64,000 nucleotides of DNA from Loktanella sp. PT4BL (GTDB lineage Bacteria; Pseudomonadota; Alphaproteobacteria; Rhodobacterales; Rhodobacteraceae). Below are positions 9,208 to 17,672 of the stretch, piece after piece. The stretch covers positions 62,001-126,000 of the forward strand of contig NZ_QJJL01000001.1 in NCBI RefSeq assembly GCF_003201935.1, read 5' to 3'. The position numbers and the translations under genes are program-made. The notes beneath the pieces are model-generated. The model saw nothing but the letters and a program-made list of their open reading frames with translations. It searched no databases and was not told the origin of the DNA. How positions within the stretch are numbered: position 1 is the first letter of the stretch; every line of letters begins with the position of its first letter.

Positions 9208-9788
9208 GCCATGCGCTCGGCAAAGGCGCGCAAAATACGCGCTGTGGCACCCCAGATATAATAGGGGCCGAAAGGTACGGTGTAATAGAGCCTGCGGCGA
9301 CCTTGCCAGCGGCGACCCTCGATCAGGTAGTTTTTTGGCTCGAGAAGATGTGCCAAAGGGACCTCGAAGATCTCGCTCACTTCACCCTGTTCCGGCACAG
9401 GATCATAGTGCCCGTCAATAAGGCCGACTACCGGTGTCACCTGATACCCCGTGACAGTCTGATGCGGGGGCAGTTCGCCCAGAACATCGACGATCACAGG
9501 CGGCAGACCAATTTCCTCGCGCGCTTCGCGCAGGGCGGCATCAATAAGCGTGCTGTCAGTGGGGTCTTGTTTGCCGCCAGGAAAGGCAATCTGACCCGGG
9601 TGATGTTTGAGCCGCGCCGAGCGCTTTGTCAGAATAACAGTCTCGGTTTCTGCCCGAATACCGATCAGAACGGCTGCAGGCGTGAGCACCGCGTCGGGTT
9701 TCTTCACATCTGCGTTCAGGTCAAAATCGGAAGACGTGCTGCCCGCTTGTGCAAGCGCGCCTTCCAGTTTTTTGCGCAGATCAGGCAC
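9204..9788 (-). CDS. NUDIX hydrolase, CoA pyrophosphatase-like (NudL)
   Basis: The NUDIX box is complete: a GG start, then REAREEIGL with the metal-binding Glu residues. An upstream motif similar to the UPF0035/CoA-binding signature (LTKRSARLKHHPGQIAFPGG) supports assignment to the CoA diphosphatase group, which hydrolyses CoA and its derivatives to 4'-phosphopantetheine and 3',5'-ADP. The frame stays open to an ATG at 9845, which would overlap hsp33 by 65 bases. I prefer the GTG at 9788 (GTGCCTGA, 194 aa), which overlaps the hsp33 stop only slightly and starts at the first family-like helix. That start is not certain, because neither has a strong ribosome site. Confidence 0.85.
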   Translation of the reverse strand: MPDLRKKLEGALAQAGSTSSDFDLNADVKKPDAVLTPAAVLIGIRAETETVILTKRSARLKHHPGQIAFPGGKQDPTDSTLIDAALREAREEIGLPPVIVDVLGELPPHQTVTGYQVTPVVGLIDGHYDPVPEQGEVSEIFEVPLAHLLEPKNYLIEGRRWQGRRRLYYTVPFGPYYIWGATARILRAFAERMA

Positions 9789-10773
9789 CGGTATCCGTGG
9801 CTTCAAACCCGAGCGTTTCAGGTTTGAAAATATAGTGCGCGCCACAGAACTGGCAGTCCGCTGTTACGGTGCCTTCCTCGGTTGTCATCGTGCGGATATC
9901 CTTGGCCGAATAGATCGACAGGCTTTGACGGACCGCATCCTCGGAACAGCTACAACCGAATTTGACGGGCTGTGCATCATAGACACGCGGCTGTTCCTCA
10001 TGGAACAAACGCACAAGCAGGTCCGTGGGCGCAACGCTTGGGCCGATCAGCTCAATCTCGTCTACCGTATCCAACAGCACATTTGCACGAATCCAGTTTT
10101 CGCCCTCTTCGGCATCCAAGATATCCGTTGCGTCCAGCAGGCCATCTTCGCCTGATCCGCCTTCACCGGTCACATGGGGTGACGCCTTGGGCATATGCTG
10201 CAACATCACGCCACCCGCACGCCAATGGGTCCCTTCACCGGGCAGTTGCGACAGACCATGGGTCAGTTGAAAGCGCGTCGGCAACTGTTCGGATTGCGCG
10301 AAATAGGTTTCGGCACAGGCGGAAAGTGAGCCGCCAGCAATCGGCGTGATCCCCTGATAGGGGGCCATGTCCTGACCCTGATCAATCAGGATTGCAAAAT
10401 ACCCTTTGCCGATCTGGCTAAACGCATCAGCCGACTGGTCCAGTGTTTCCGCATCATAGGATGCATAGGCACGGATGCGCGCAGGGGCGCCGTCCTCGGT
10501 CGGGCCGTAGTAATCGGTCGCGATCAAACGGGCGGGGCCATCGCCGCGCACCTGCAACGACAGCTTCCACCGCAGTTTCATGGTTTGACCGATCAAGGCG
10601 GTCAGCAGCGCCATCTCGGCCACCAGACCTTCGATCATGGCAGGGTAATTGTGTTGCTTGAGAACCTGTTCCAAGACACCATCAAGCCGCGCCACCCGTC
10701 CACGGATGTCGGAGGCGTCAAGTTGGAATGGCAGGACGGTATCGTCCCAGGCGATTTTGGTGCCGAGGCTCAT
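9781..10773 (-). CDS. hslO: Redox-regulated chaperone Hsp33
   Basis: Hsp33 is a cytoplasmic holdase that is switched on when oxidation releases zinc from four cysteines. Those residues are present near the C-terminus as CSC, a 30-residue spacer, then CQFC. The N-terminal ~260 residues fit the Hsp33 core. The 330-aa length is slightly above the ~290-aa E. coli protein. I chose the ATG at 10773, which has AGGAAAG upstream; the frame extends to 10839 without conserved sequence. It is the first gene of the run hsp33-NUDIX-cca-lysE and divergent from the NUDIX gene at 10850. Confidence 0.92.
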   Translation of the reverse strand: MSLGTKIAWDDTVLPFQLDASDIRGRVARLDGVLEQVLKQHNYPAMIEGLVAEMALLTALIGQTMKLRWKLSLQVRGDGPARLIATDYYGPTEDGAPARIRAYASYDAETLDQSADAFSQIGKGYFAILIDQGQDMAPYQGITPIAGGSLSACAETYFAQSEQLPTRFQLTHGLSQLPGEGTHWRAGGVMLQHMPKASPHVTGEGGSGEDGLLDATDILDAEEGENWIRANVLLDTVDEIELIGPSVAPTDLLVRLFHEEQPRVYDAQPVKFGCSCSEDAVRQSLSIYSAKDIRTMTTEEGTVTADCQFCGAHYIFKPETLGFEATDTGA

Positions 10774-10849
10774 GGTCTTTCCTAACAGGTTTCTGGATGG
10801 CATACCGCGCCTATATAGGTGGGGCAAGGCGGCGTCCAAGGGTGAAGCT

Positions 10850-11287
10850 ATGATCAGACGGTATGGCGAGGTGCCACAAAACGGGCAGCGCTACAAATTA
10901 CGACCCGGTGTTTACGCGATTTTACCGCGTGCAGGCAAGCTGCTCTGCACCTATCAGGGTGATCCGCATTATGAGGTTCAACTGCCCGGCGGCGGCATAG
11001 ACCACGGGGAACATCCGTTGAATGCGCTGCACCGCGAGGTGTTTGAGGAAACAGGCTGGCGCATTACGGCACCGCGCAAGCTAGGCGCGTTCCGGCGGTT
11101 CACTTTTATGCCGGAATACGATCTTTGGGCCGAAAAGCTGTGTCATATCTATCTGGCCCGTCCCGTGCGGCCCCATGGCCCGCCAAGCGAGCCGGGACAT
11201 ATGGCGCTGTGGTTGTCAGTCGATGAGGCTTTGACAGAGCTTTATAACGACGGCGATGCGGATTTTGTCGCACGGTTTGCGTCTTAA
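10850..11287 (+). CDS. NUDIX hydrolase (MutT-like)
   Basis: This small 145-aa protein is a single NUDIX domain: LPGGGIDHGE starts the box and REVFEETGW carries the metal-binding Glu residues. It should hydrolyse a nucleoside diphosphate linked to another group; the substrate cannot be read from the sequence. The ATG at 10850 lies 76 bases from the divergent hsp33 start, and the open frame further upstream overlaps hsp33 in antisense and is not used. A GGGTGAA stretch precedes the ATG at close range. A double-hairpin repeat follows the stop directly. Confidence 0.82.
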   Translation: MIRRYGEVPQNGQRYKLRPGVYAILPRAGKLLCTYQGDPHYEVQLPGGGIDHGEHPLNALHREVFEETGWRITAPRKLGAFRRFTFMPEYDLWAEKLCHIYLARPVRPHGPPSEPGHMALWLSVDEALTELYNDGDADFVARFAS

Positions 11288-11343
11288 GGGGCTTTGCCCC
11301 CGGCGCTACGCGCCTCCCCCAGGATATTTTTGGGCCAGTAATA
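11288..11343 (+). repeat. Double-hairpin intergenic repeat, copy A (probable terminator)
   Basis: Immediately after the NUDIX stop comes a GGGG-CTTTG-CCCC hairpin, a second hairpin (GGCG-ctac-gCGCC), then the string CCCCCAGGATATTTTTGGGC and a CCAGTAATA tail. The same architecture follows argG at 12643-12700. From memory, similar CCCCCAGGATATTT strings occur downstream of many Rhodobacterales genes; that needs a genome search. Termination is an inference from the position and hairpins. Confidence 0.7.
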
Positions 11344-11427
11344 ACGGGACTGGTTGCTGTTCTTGCCCCTGTCGGGAAAAACCTTTATCGCGCGAGACAA
11401 CTTGTATTGACGTAAAGGCGCTTGCTG

Positions 11428-12642
11428 ATGACCGCTCCGAAAAAAGTTGTTCTGGCCTATTCCGGTGGGCTTGATACCTCGATCATTCTGAAATGGCTGC
11501 AGACCGAGTACGGCTGCGAGGTGGTGACCTTTACCGCCGATCTCGGTCAGGGTGAGGAACTGGAGCCGGCGCGCGCCAAGGCCGAGATGATGGGCGCATC
11601 TGCGATCTATATCGAGGACCTGCGCGAAGAATTCGTGCGCGATTTCGTATTCCCGATGTTCCGCGCCAACGCGCTATATGAGGGGCTTTATCTGCTGGGT
11701 ACGTCGATTGCGCGCCCGCTGATTTCCAAGCGTCTGGTCGAGATTGCCGCCGCTGAAGGTGCCGACGCCGTGGCGCATGGTGCGACTGGCAAAGGCAACG
11801 ATCAGGTCCGGTTTGAACTGGCGGCCTATGCGTTGAACCCTGAAATCAAAGTGATCGCGCCTTGGCGTGAGTGGGATTTGACGAGCCGGACCCGTCTCTT
11901 GGAGTTTGCCGAGAAGAACCAGATCCCTGTTGCCAAGGACAAGCGCGGCGAAGCCCCGTTCAGTGTGGATGCCAACCTGCTGCACACATCGTCCGAAGGG
12001 AAAGTGCTGGAGGACCCGGGTGTTGAAGCGCCCGATTATGTGTACCAGCGGACGGTCGCACCAGAAGATGCGCCGGATGTCGCGGAAATGGTCGAGATCG
12101 AATTTGAGCGCGGCGATGCCGTGGGGATCAATGGCGAGCGTATGTCGCCTGCAACGATCCTGACCAAACTGAATGAACTGGGCGGCAAGCATGGTGTGGG
12201 CCGGCTTGATCTGGTTGAAAACCGCTTCGTCGGGATGAAATCACGCGGGATTTACGAGACACCCGGCGGTACCGTGCTGCTGGAAGCGCATCGCGGGATT
12301 GAGCAGATTACGCTGGATAGCGGTGCGGGCCACCTGAAAGACAGCATCATGCCGCGATATGCGGAACTGATTTACAACGGTTTCTGGTTCTCGCCAGAGC
12401 GTGAAATGCTGCAGGCCCTGATCGACAAGAGCCAGGAACATGTGTCGGGAACGGTCCGTGTAAAGCTTTATAAAGGGTCGGCCACGACTGTTGCACGTTG
12501 GTCGGACCAGTCGCTTTATTCCGAGGCGCATGTGACCTTTGAGGATGATGCGGGCGCTTATGACCAGACGGATGCGCAAGGGTTCATCCAGTTGAACGCG
12601 CTGCGGTTGAAACTGTTGGCGGCACGTAATCGCAAGGGCTGA
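11428..12642 (+). CDS. argG: Argininosuccinate synthase
   Basis: ArgG condenses citrulline and aspartate with ATP to argininosuccinate, the penultimate step of arginine synthesis. The 404-aa protein starts with the N-type ATP pyrophosphatase P-loop AYSGGLDTS (residues ~10-18). The family signature [12 protein letters not shown] and the synthetase motif [16 protein letters not shown] stretch (here [12 protein letters not shown]) are intact. I chose the ATG at 11428, with AAAGGCG eight bases upstream; a TTG two codons earlier is unlikely. The gene stands alone, flanked on both sides by copies of the same hairpin repeat, so it is probably transcribed as a single unit. Confidence 0.95.
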   Translation: MTAPKKVVLAYSGGLDTSIILKWLQTEYGCEVVTFTADLGQGEELEPARAKAEMMGASAIYIEDLREEFVRDFVFPMFRANALYEGLYLLGTSIARPLISKRLVEIAAAEGADAVAHGATGKGNDQVRFELAAYALNPEIKVIAPWREWDLTSRTRLLEFAEKNQIPVAKDKRGEAPFSVDANLLHTSSEGKVLEDPGVEAPDYVYQRTVAPEDAPDVAEMVEIEFERGDAVGINGERMSPATILTKLNELGGKHGVGRLDLVENRFVGMKSRGIYETPGGTVLLEAHRGIEQITLDSGAGHLKDSIMPRYAELIYNGFWFSPEREMLQALIDKSQEHVSGTVRVKLYKGSATTVARWSDQSLYSEAHVTFEDDAGAYDQTDAQGFIQLNALRLKLLAARNRKG

Positions 12643-12700
12643 GGGGGTTTTACCCCCGACCCGTGCCGGGTCCCCCCAGGATATTTTCGGGCCAATAATG
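12643..12700 (+). repeat. Double-hairpin intergenic repeat, copy B (probable terminator)
   Basis: This repeat begins right after the argG stop. It has GGGG-TTTTA-CCCC, then a GACCC-gtgcc-GGGTC hairpin, then CCCCCAGGATATTTTCGGGC and CCAATAATGG. Compared with copy A the stem bases of the second hairpin differ on both arms while pairing is kept, which points to selection on RNA or DNA secondary structure. Confidence 0.7.
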
Positions 12701-12710
12701 GCGCGGGCTT

Positions 12711-13409
12711 TCAGAGCTTTCTGGCCTGCATTTTTTCGTAGAGCGGTAGGGCCTTGGCTAGCATTTCGTGATGTTTGTCATCCACCATCGGCAGCGGCCC
12801 TTCAACAGAGGCAAAGCCAGTACTTCGATGGACCGCGTTGTACCAATGCGCGGCCCAGACACCATCGGCCGCGCGTGGTCCGGCAGGCCATGCCAGCATT
12901 GCGGGATCAAAGGCTAAGTCTATGGCATCACAGAGCTTTCGCAGCATTCTTTCGGGGTCTGCGCGGATGTCGGCGCTGTCAATCACGAGGCCGCCAATCT
13001 GGTCATAAAGCGCCGCTTGCTGGGTGAAGCCGATGTCCTCGAGGGTCATCTCATCGCGTTTGGCACCATAGCTCGCGATTACGCGGGCGGGGTGACGGAT
13101 GAGGTGGATATTGATGCAGTCACGAGCCCAGTCCAGCGGGAAGCCCGCAATCATGTGATGCGGCATGTGCTTCATGTAGAAATGCAGCTTTTTGTCCGGA
13201 ATAGTGCCTAAACAGCGCTGTGCGACAATCGTCGGGTCCGTCTCGTGCCCGGCGATGATTTCATCCCGCATCGGGTGGTTTGCGCCGGTTGCTTTCAGGT
13301 AGGGAGCATAGAATGGTTCATCCCAGACGGCGAAATCCGCACGGTTGCCAAAGGCGTACATCATCGCGGTTGAGAGATTGCGGGGACCGGACCACATGGC
13401 GATTCTCAT
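12711..13409 (-). CDS. Sulfotransferase-family protein
   Basis: The 232-aa protein has a P-loop-like 5'-phosphosulfate motif at its very start (WSGPRNLSTAMM) and a 3'-phosphate-binding motif later (LIRHPARVIASYG), both typical of PAPS-dependent sulfotransferases or related P-loop proteins. The acceptor is unknown. An ATG at 13409 puts the P-loop in its usual place after the first beta strand; the frame runs open to 13460, but that extension is made of a 10-bp repeat and is probably not translated. It follows the class IV aminotransferase gene by 52 bases on the same strand, so the two may be cotranscribed. The catalytic His is not certain. Confidence 0.72.
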   Translation of the reverse strand: MRIAMWSGPRNLSTAMMYAFGNRADFAVWDEPFYAPYLKATGANHPMRDEIIAGHETDPTIVAQRCLGTIPDKKLHFYMKHMPHHMIAGFPLDWARDCINIHLIRHPARVIASYGAKRDEMTLEDIGFTQQAALYDQIGGLVIDSADIRADPERMLRKLCDAIDLAFDPAMLAWPAGPRAADGVWAAHWYNAVHRSTGFASVEGPLPMVDDKHHEMLAKALPLYEKMQARKL

Positions 13410-13420
13410 CGGCCACATCC

Positions 13421-13450
13421 CGTACACAAGCTGTACACAACCTGTACATA
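13421..13450. repeat. Three tandem 10-bp repeats around GTACA
   Basis: Three consecutive decamers (CGTACACAAG, CTGTACACAA, CCTGTACATA) share a GTACA core repeated at 10-11 bp spacing in the gap between the aminotransferase stop and the sulfotransferase start. The spacing puts the cores on one face of the helix, as a protein-binding array would. No known regulator is assigned. Confidence 0.5.
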
Positions 13451-13461
13451 CAGATGACACA

Positions 13462-14361
13462 TCATGACCGGTCCACCAAATCCTTGTAGAGGGCGCGCAA
13501 ACGTGCGGTCATTGGACCCAATTCGCCGTTACCTATGATGCGGCCATCAATGCTGCTGACGGGCGTTTGCGCGCCGAAGGTGCCGGTGAGAAACGCCTCA
13601 TCAGCCGCGTAGGTGTCGACGAGGCTGTAGTTGCGTTCGAACACCGGAATGTCGTTGGCACGGCACAGGTCGATCACCTTTTGGCGGGTAATGCCGTTCA
13701 TGCAATAGTCGCCCGTGCTGGTCCAGACCGCGCCCTTTTTGACGATAAAGAAGTTGCAGGCGTTTGTCGTGTTCACAAAACCATGCACGTCGAGCATCAG
13801 CGCCTCATCTGCACCTGCCTTCTGCGCAGCGATACAGGCGAGAATGCAGTTGAGTTTCGAGTGGCTGTTCAGTTTTGGATCCTGCGTCATCGGCAGGCCG
13901 CGCTGGTGGGGGACCGTGGCAAGCGTAATCGGGCGCGGGATTTTGGGGCGCGAATGTTCCATGATGATCACGAAAGTGGGCCCTGATTGTGAGAGGCTGG
14001 GGTGTTGGAAAGGGCGCACCTTCACCCCGCGTGTCACCATCAACCGCGCGTGGGCGTCTGTCGTCATGCCATTGGCTTTTTGTGTCTCTAACAAGGCGGA
14101 AACCACGCCTTTCCGGTCCATGCCGATGTCGAGATCAATCGCCTTTGCCGCCTCAAAAAGCCGGTCCAGATGCTCATCCATGAAGGCCCATTTGCCATCA
14201 TAGAGCCGCAGCCCTTCCCAAACCCCATCACCCAGCATAAAGCCGCTGTCGTAGACGCTGACAGTGGCCTGGGCTTTCGGGACAATCTGTCCGTTAACGT
14301 AGATCAGGATGGCCTCATTGCGGGCATCATCCTCGGCCTTATGGGTGGTGACTTCGGTCAT
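13462..14361 (-). CDS. Class IV PLP aminotransferase (branched-chain/D-amino-acid type)
   Basis: The 299-aa protein is a fold-type IV PLP enzyme related to IlvE, D-amino-acid transaminase and aminodeoxychorismate lyase. Visible signatures are GDGVWEGLRLYDGKW near residue 45, the region LNSHSKLNCILA with the probable PLP-binding Lys, and the conserved EAFLTGTFGAQTPV stretch near the C-terminus that contacts the cofactor phosphate. It probably moves an amino group between an amino acid and a 2-oxo acid; branched-chain substrates are the default guess. The start has a clear AAGGAG. It is upstream of and perhaps cotranscribed with the sulfotransferase-like gene. Confidence 0.82.
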   Translation of the reverse strand: MTEVTTHKAEDDARNEAILIYVNGQIVPKAQATVSVYDSGFMLGDGVWEGLRLYDGKWAFMDEHLDRLFEAAKAIDLDIGMDRKGVVSALLETQKANGMTTDAHARLMVTRGVKVRPFQHPSLSQSGPTFVIIMEHSRPKIPRPITLATVPHQRGLPMTQDPKLNSHSKLNCILACIAAQKAGADEALMLDVHGFVNTTNACNFFIVKKGAVWTSTGDYCMNGITRQKVIDLCRANDIPVFERNYSLVDTYAADEAFLTGTFGAQTPVSSIDGRIIGNGELGPMTARLRALYKDLVDRS

Positions 14362-14427
14362 TGGTGTTCTCCTTGTCGTGGACGCTAGGCCAGTGCTCTG
14401 GCCGTTCCAAGAGGGAAAACGCAGGTG

Positions 14428-15294
14428 TCAGGGGTGAAAGTCCTGCACTTCAGACAGATCAGGAATAACGTCAGCGGTACCATGCCGCATGACCATCAGT
14501 GCGCCTGCTTTGGTCGCTTGCCCGATGGCCTGTTCCATGGGCAGGCCACGATCGAGGCCAGCCAGAACGTAGCCGGTGAAGGTGTCACCTGCGCCGGTTG
14601 TATCGACAGCATCGACCTTGATCGCAGGGAAGTGCTGTTTTCCTGCAGCGCTAAACCAATCTGCGCCATCGGCACCGCGGGTCACGATCACATCGCGCAC
14701 AGGCAGATCAGCGGGCGCGGTCCCAATAGCTTCTTCAAGCTGGGCGGCCTCAACCGCATTGAGGATCAGAAAATCAAGCGACGGCAGCACCGCCTTGACG
14801 CGATCCGCATCGAAAGGCGCGGCAGCATAGGCGATCTGCAGGCCCAGCTTTTTGCCCATTTCGGCGGCAGTGCGTTGCAGGTTGGTTTCGTTCTGGATGA
14901 CCAGCCAATCACCGGTTTCCGCCTCGGCCATTGCGGCCTGCAGGGTAACCTGGGGGATCTCCGCATTCGCACCCGGATGAAGGACGATTGCATTCTCGCC
15001 TTCGGGGTCGACCATAATGATCGCTTGGGCCGTTTCAGTGTCTAACACAGCGATATTGCGGGTATCGACGCCGTATTCCAGCAGGCGCTGGATCGCCCAG
15101 CGCCCGTCTTGACCGACAGCGCCAATGTGATTGACGCGGGCAGCGGCTCGGGCAGCGGCGACCGACATATTCGTGCCCTTGCCGCCCAGAAACATCTGGC
15201 GGCCCGTGGACGACAGTGTTTCACCGGGTGCCGGGATATGCGGGACGCGATAGACGAAATCCGCGTTGATTGAACCAAGGTTCCAGATTGCCAT
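14428..15294 (-). CDS. rbsK: Ribokinase-like PfkB-family sugar kinase
   Basis: The 288-aa protein is a PfkB-family kinase that phosphorylates a sugar with ATP in the cytoplasm. The first signature GGKGTN occurs near residue 38 and the second, VDTTGAGDTFTG, near residue 235 with the catalytic Asp in GAGD. The overall similarity favours ribokinase, but no ribose transporter or rbsD is nearby, so the substrate is not proven. The start ATG overlaps the malic-enzyme stop (TGATG), which indicates translational coupling in a two-gene operon. Confidence 0.8.
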   Translation of the reverse strand: MAIWNLGSINADFVYRVPHIPAPGETLSSTGRQMFLGGKGTNMSVAAARAAARVNHIGAVGQDGRWAIQRLLEYGVDTRNIAVLDTETAQAIIMVDPEGENAIVLHPGANAEIPQVTLQAAMAEAETGDWLVIQNETNLQRTAAEMGKKLGLQIAYAAAPFDADRVKAVLPSLDFLILNAVEAAQLEEAIGTAPADLPVRDVIVTRGADGADWFSAAGKQHFPAIKVDAVDTTGAGDTFTGYVLAGLDRGLPMEQAIGQATKAGALMVMRHGTADVIPDLSEVQDFHP

Positions 15295-17549
15295 CAGTCG
15301 ACCTTGCAGGCCGCAATCACGGCCATGTTGAGGATGTCGTTGACCGTCGAGACAGTCGAACAGATCTGGATTGGCTTCCCGATACCCGACAGGATTGGGC
15401 CGATCACGGTCGCGCCTGCCATTTCCTGCATCAGTTTCACGGAAATCGAGGCGGAATGCCGTGCCGGCACGACCAAGACGTTCGCTGGACCCGTCAGGCG
15501 TTGGAACGGATAGTTCTCTTGTGCGGCGGCATTGAGTGCCACGTCGACCGTCATTTCACCCTCGTATTCGAAATCGGCTTTGCGCGCGTCGAGCACTTGG
15601 GGGGCTTTGTGCATTTTTTCTGCCCGCTCGGAGACGGGGTAACCGAAGGTCGAGAAAGACAGGAAGGCCACGCGCGGTTCTAGCCCCAGTTCGCGCGCAA
15701 CGGCAGCACCGCGTTCGGCGATATCCGCGAGATCGTTTTCGTCGGGCCATTCATGGACAAGCGTGTCGGTGATCAGCACGATCCGCCCTTTGTGCAGGAC
15801 AGCGGTAACACCCACTGCGCCATCGTGTGGTTCTGCGTCGAAGACGTGGTTAATCAGTTCCAGAATATGCGCCGATTTGCGCGTGGCCCCTGTCACCATC
15901 CCGTCTGCGTGACCATGCGCGAGCATGAGTGCCGCGAACACATGACGGTCGCGGGCGGCAAGGCGATGGACGTCTTGCGCATCAAAACCTTTGCGTTGCA
16001 GGCGTTTATAAAGGAAATCCTTGTAGGTTTCCAAATACGGGGTCGTAGCGGCGTTGACGATTTCAAGTTCGTCAAAGGCCTCTGCCAGACCTTCGGCCGT
16101 GAGTTTCTGTTTCACATCGTCCTTGCGGCCAACGATCAACGCTTTGCCCATGCCAGAGCGCTGATACATGACGGCGGCGCGCAACACGCGGGGATCATCG
16201 CCTTCGGCGAACACAACAGTGGATTGGTTGGCGCGGGCGCGCGCGTTCAGGCTACGCAGAATGGACTGCGTGGGATCCATGCGGGATTTGAGAGAGAGCT
16301 CATAGGCGTCCATATCCACGATGGGGCGGCGCGCGACGCCTGTTTTCATGCCGGCCCGTGCCACCGCCGTCGGGATGCGGTGGATCAGACGGGGGTCGAA
16401 CGGCGTCGGAATGATGTAGTCGCGCCCGAAGGTCAGTTTCTTGCCATAGGCCATGGCGACTTCATCCGGCACATCCTCGCGCGCCAGTGCCGCAAGCGCC
16501 TCGGCACAGGCGATTTTCATTTCGTCGTTGATCGCGCGGGCGTGGATGTCGAGCGCACCACGGAAAAGATAGGGAAAGCCCAGCACGTTGTTCACCTGAT
16601 TTGGGTAATCGCTGCGGCCTGTGGCGACGATGGCATCCTCGCGTACAGCATGGGCGTCTTCGGGTGTGATTTCGGGATCGGGGTTCGCCATGGCAAAAAT
16701 AACAGGGTTTTCAGCCATGTTAGACACCATTTCCTGTGTCACAGCCCCTTTGGCGCTGACGCCGAGGAAGACGTCACAGCCCTTCATCGCATCATCAAGC
16801 GTGCGGGCGGTGGTATTGGCAGCGTGGGCAGATTTCCATTGGTTCATGCCCTCGGTCCGGCCCTGGTAAATGACACCTTTGGTATCAGCCATGATGCAGT
16901 TGTCATGTTTCGCACCCATCGCCTTGAGCAATTCAAGGCAGGCGATCCCTGCGGCACCGGCCCCGTTCAGGACGATTTTGACATCTTCGATCTTCTTGCC
17001 CGACAGATGCAGCGCGTTCAGCAGACCTGCGGCACAGATCACCGCCGTCCCATGCTGGTCATCGTGAAAAACGGGGATATCCATCTGCTCTTTGAGCGTT
17101 TGTTCAATGATGAAACACTCGGGCGCTTTGATGTCTTCAAGGTTGATACCGCCAAAGGTGGGACCCATCAGGCGGACGGCCTTGATGAATTCGTCCGGGT
17201 CTTCGGTATCCAGTTCAATGTCGATGGAATTGACGTCGGCAAAACGTTTGAAAAGCACGGATTTGCCTTCCATGACCGGTTTGCTGCCCAGCGCGCCGAG
17301 ATTGCCGAGGCCAAGGACCGCAGTGCCGTTTGAAATCACGGCAACCAGATTGCCTTTGTTGGTGTAATCATAAGCGAGCGCGGGGTTTGCGGCGATTTCC
17401 TCGCAGGGGATCGCGACGCCGGGGGAATAGGCCAGTGACAAATCGCGCTGCGTCGTCATCGGGACAGTTGCCTGAATTTCCCATTTGCCCGGAGTTGGAT
17501 GCATATGGAATTGCAGCGCATCTTCGCGGGTCAGTTTATTCTTCGACAT
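15294..17549 (-). CDS. maeB: NADP-dependent malic enzyme with phosphotransacetylase-like domain
   Basis: MaeB decarboxylates malate to pyruvate with reduction of NADP. The 751-aa protein has the large layout: malic-enzyme domain with the Tyr-containing SLAYSPGVAIPC motif, metal ligands in FHDDQHGTAV, and the Rossmann motif NGAGAAGIACLELL; then a C-terminal phosphate acetyltransferase-like domain (~residues 430-750), which in this family is regulatory and usually inactive. I chose the ATG at 17549 with AGGGGGA upstream, giving a start at MSKNKLTRE; the frame runs open to 17594. It is divergent from mutS and coupled to the downstream sugar kinase. Confidence 0.93.
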   Translation of the reverse strand: MSKNKLTREDALQFHMHPTPGKWEIQATVPMTTQRDLSLAYSPGVAIPCEEIAANPALAYDYTNKGNLVAVISNGTAVLGLGNLGALGSKPVMEGKSVLFKRFADVNSIDIELDTEDPDEFIKAVRLMGPTFGGINLEDIKAPECFIIEQTLKEQMDIPVFHDDQHGTAVICAAGLLNALHLSGKKIEDVKIVLNGAGAAGIACLELLKAMGAKHDNCIMADTKGVIYQGRTEGMNQWKSAHAANTTARTLDDAMKGCDVFLGVSAKGAVTQEMVSNMAENPVIFAMANPDPEITPEDAHAVREDAIVATGRSDYPNQVNNVLGFPYLFRGALDIHARAINDEMKIACAEALAALAREDVPDEVAMAYGKKLTFGRDYIIPTPFDPRLIHRIPTAVARAGMKTGVARRPIVDMDAYELSLKSRMDPTQSILRSLNARARANQSTVVFAEGDDPRVLRAAVMYQRSGMGKALIVGRKDDVKQKLTAEGLAEAFDELEIVNAATTPYLETYKDFLYKRLQRKGFDAQDVHRLAARDRHVFAALMLAHGHADGMVTGATRKSAHILELINHVFDAEPHDGAVGVTAVLHKGRIVLITDTLVHEWPDENDLADIAERGAAVARELGLEPRVAFLSFSTFGYPVSERAEKMHKAPQVLDARKADFEYEGEMTVDVALNAAAQENYPFQRLTGPANVLVVPARHSASISVKLMQEMAGATVIGPILSGIGKPIQICSTVSTVNDILNMAVIAACKVD

Positions 17550-17672
17550 CGGGTCCCCCTGTTTTAGTCCACAAGACATAGCGGTTTCTGCCAAGGGCCT
17601 GCAACGGGTTCATTTCAGGGTTTCGCAGCTTTCATGCAGTGGTAATGTGCGCGGAATGATCCCGGGGGATAC

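Noticed and set aside
13410-13460. N-terminal extension of the sulfotransferase-like protein
   Set aside because: It would be encoded by the 10-bp repeat array, has no family similarity, and places the P-loop abnormally far from the start.
15753-17333. 526-codon open frame antisense to maeB
   Set aside because: It lies wholly opposite the malic enzyme, has no ribosome site or recognisable domain, and its composition (His/Arg/Gly-rich) is typical of a shadow frame in GC-rich coding DNA.
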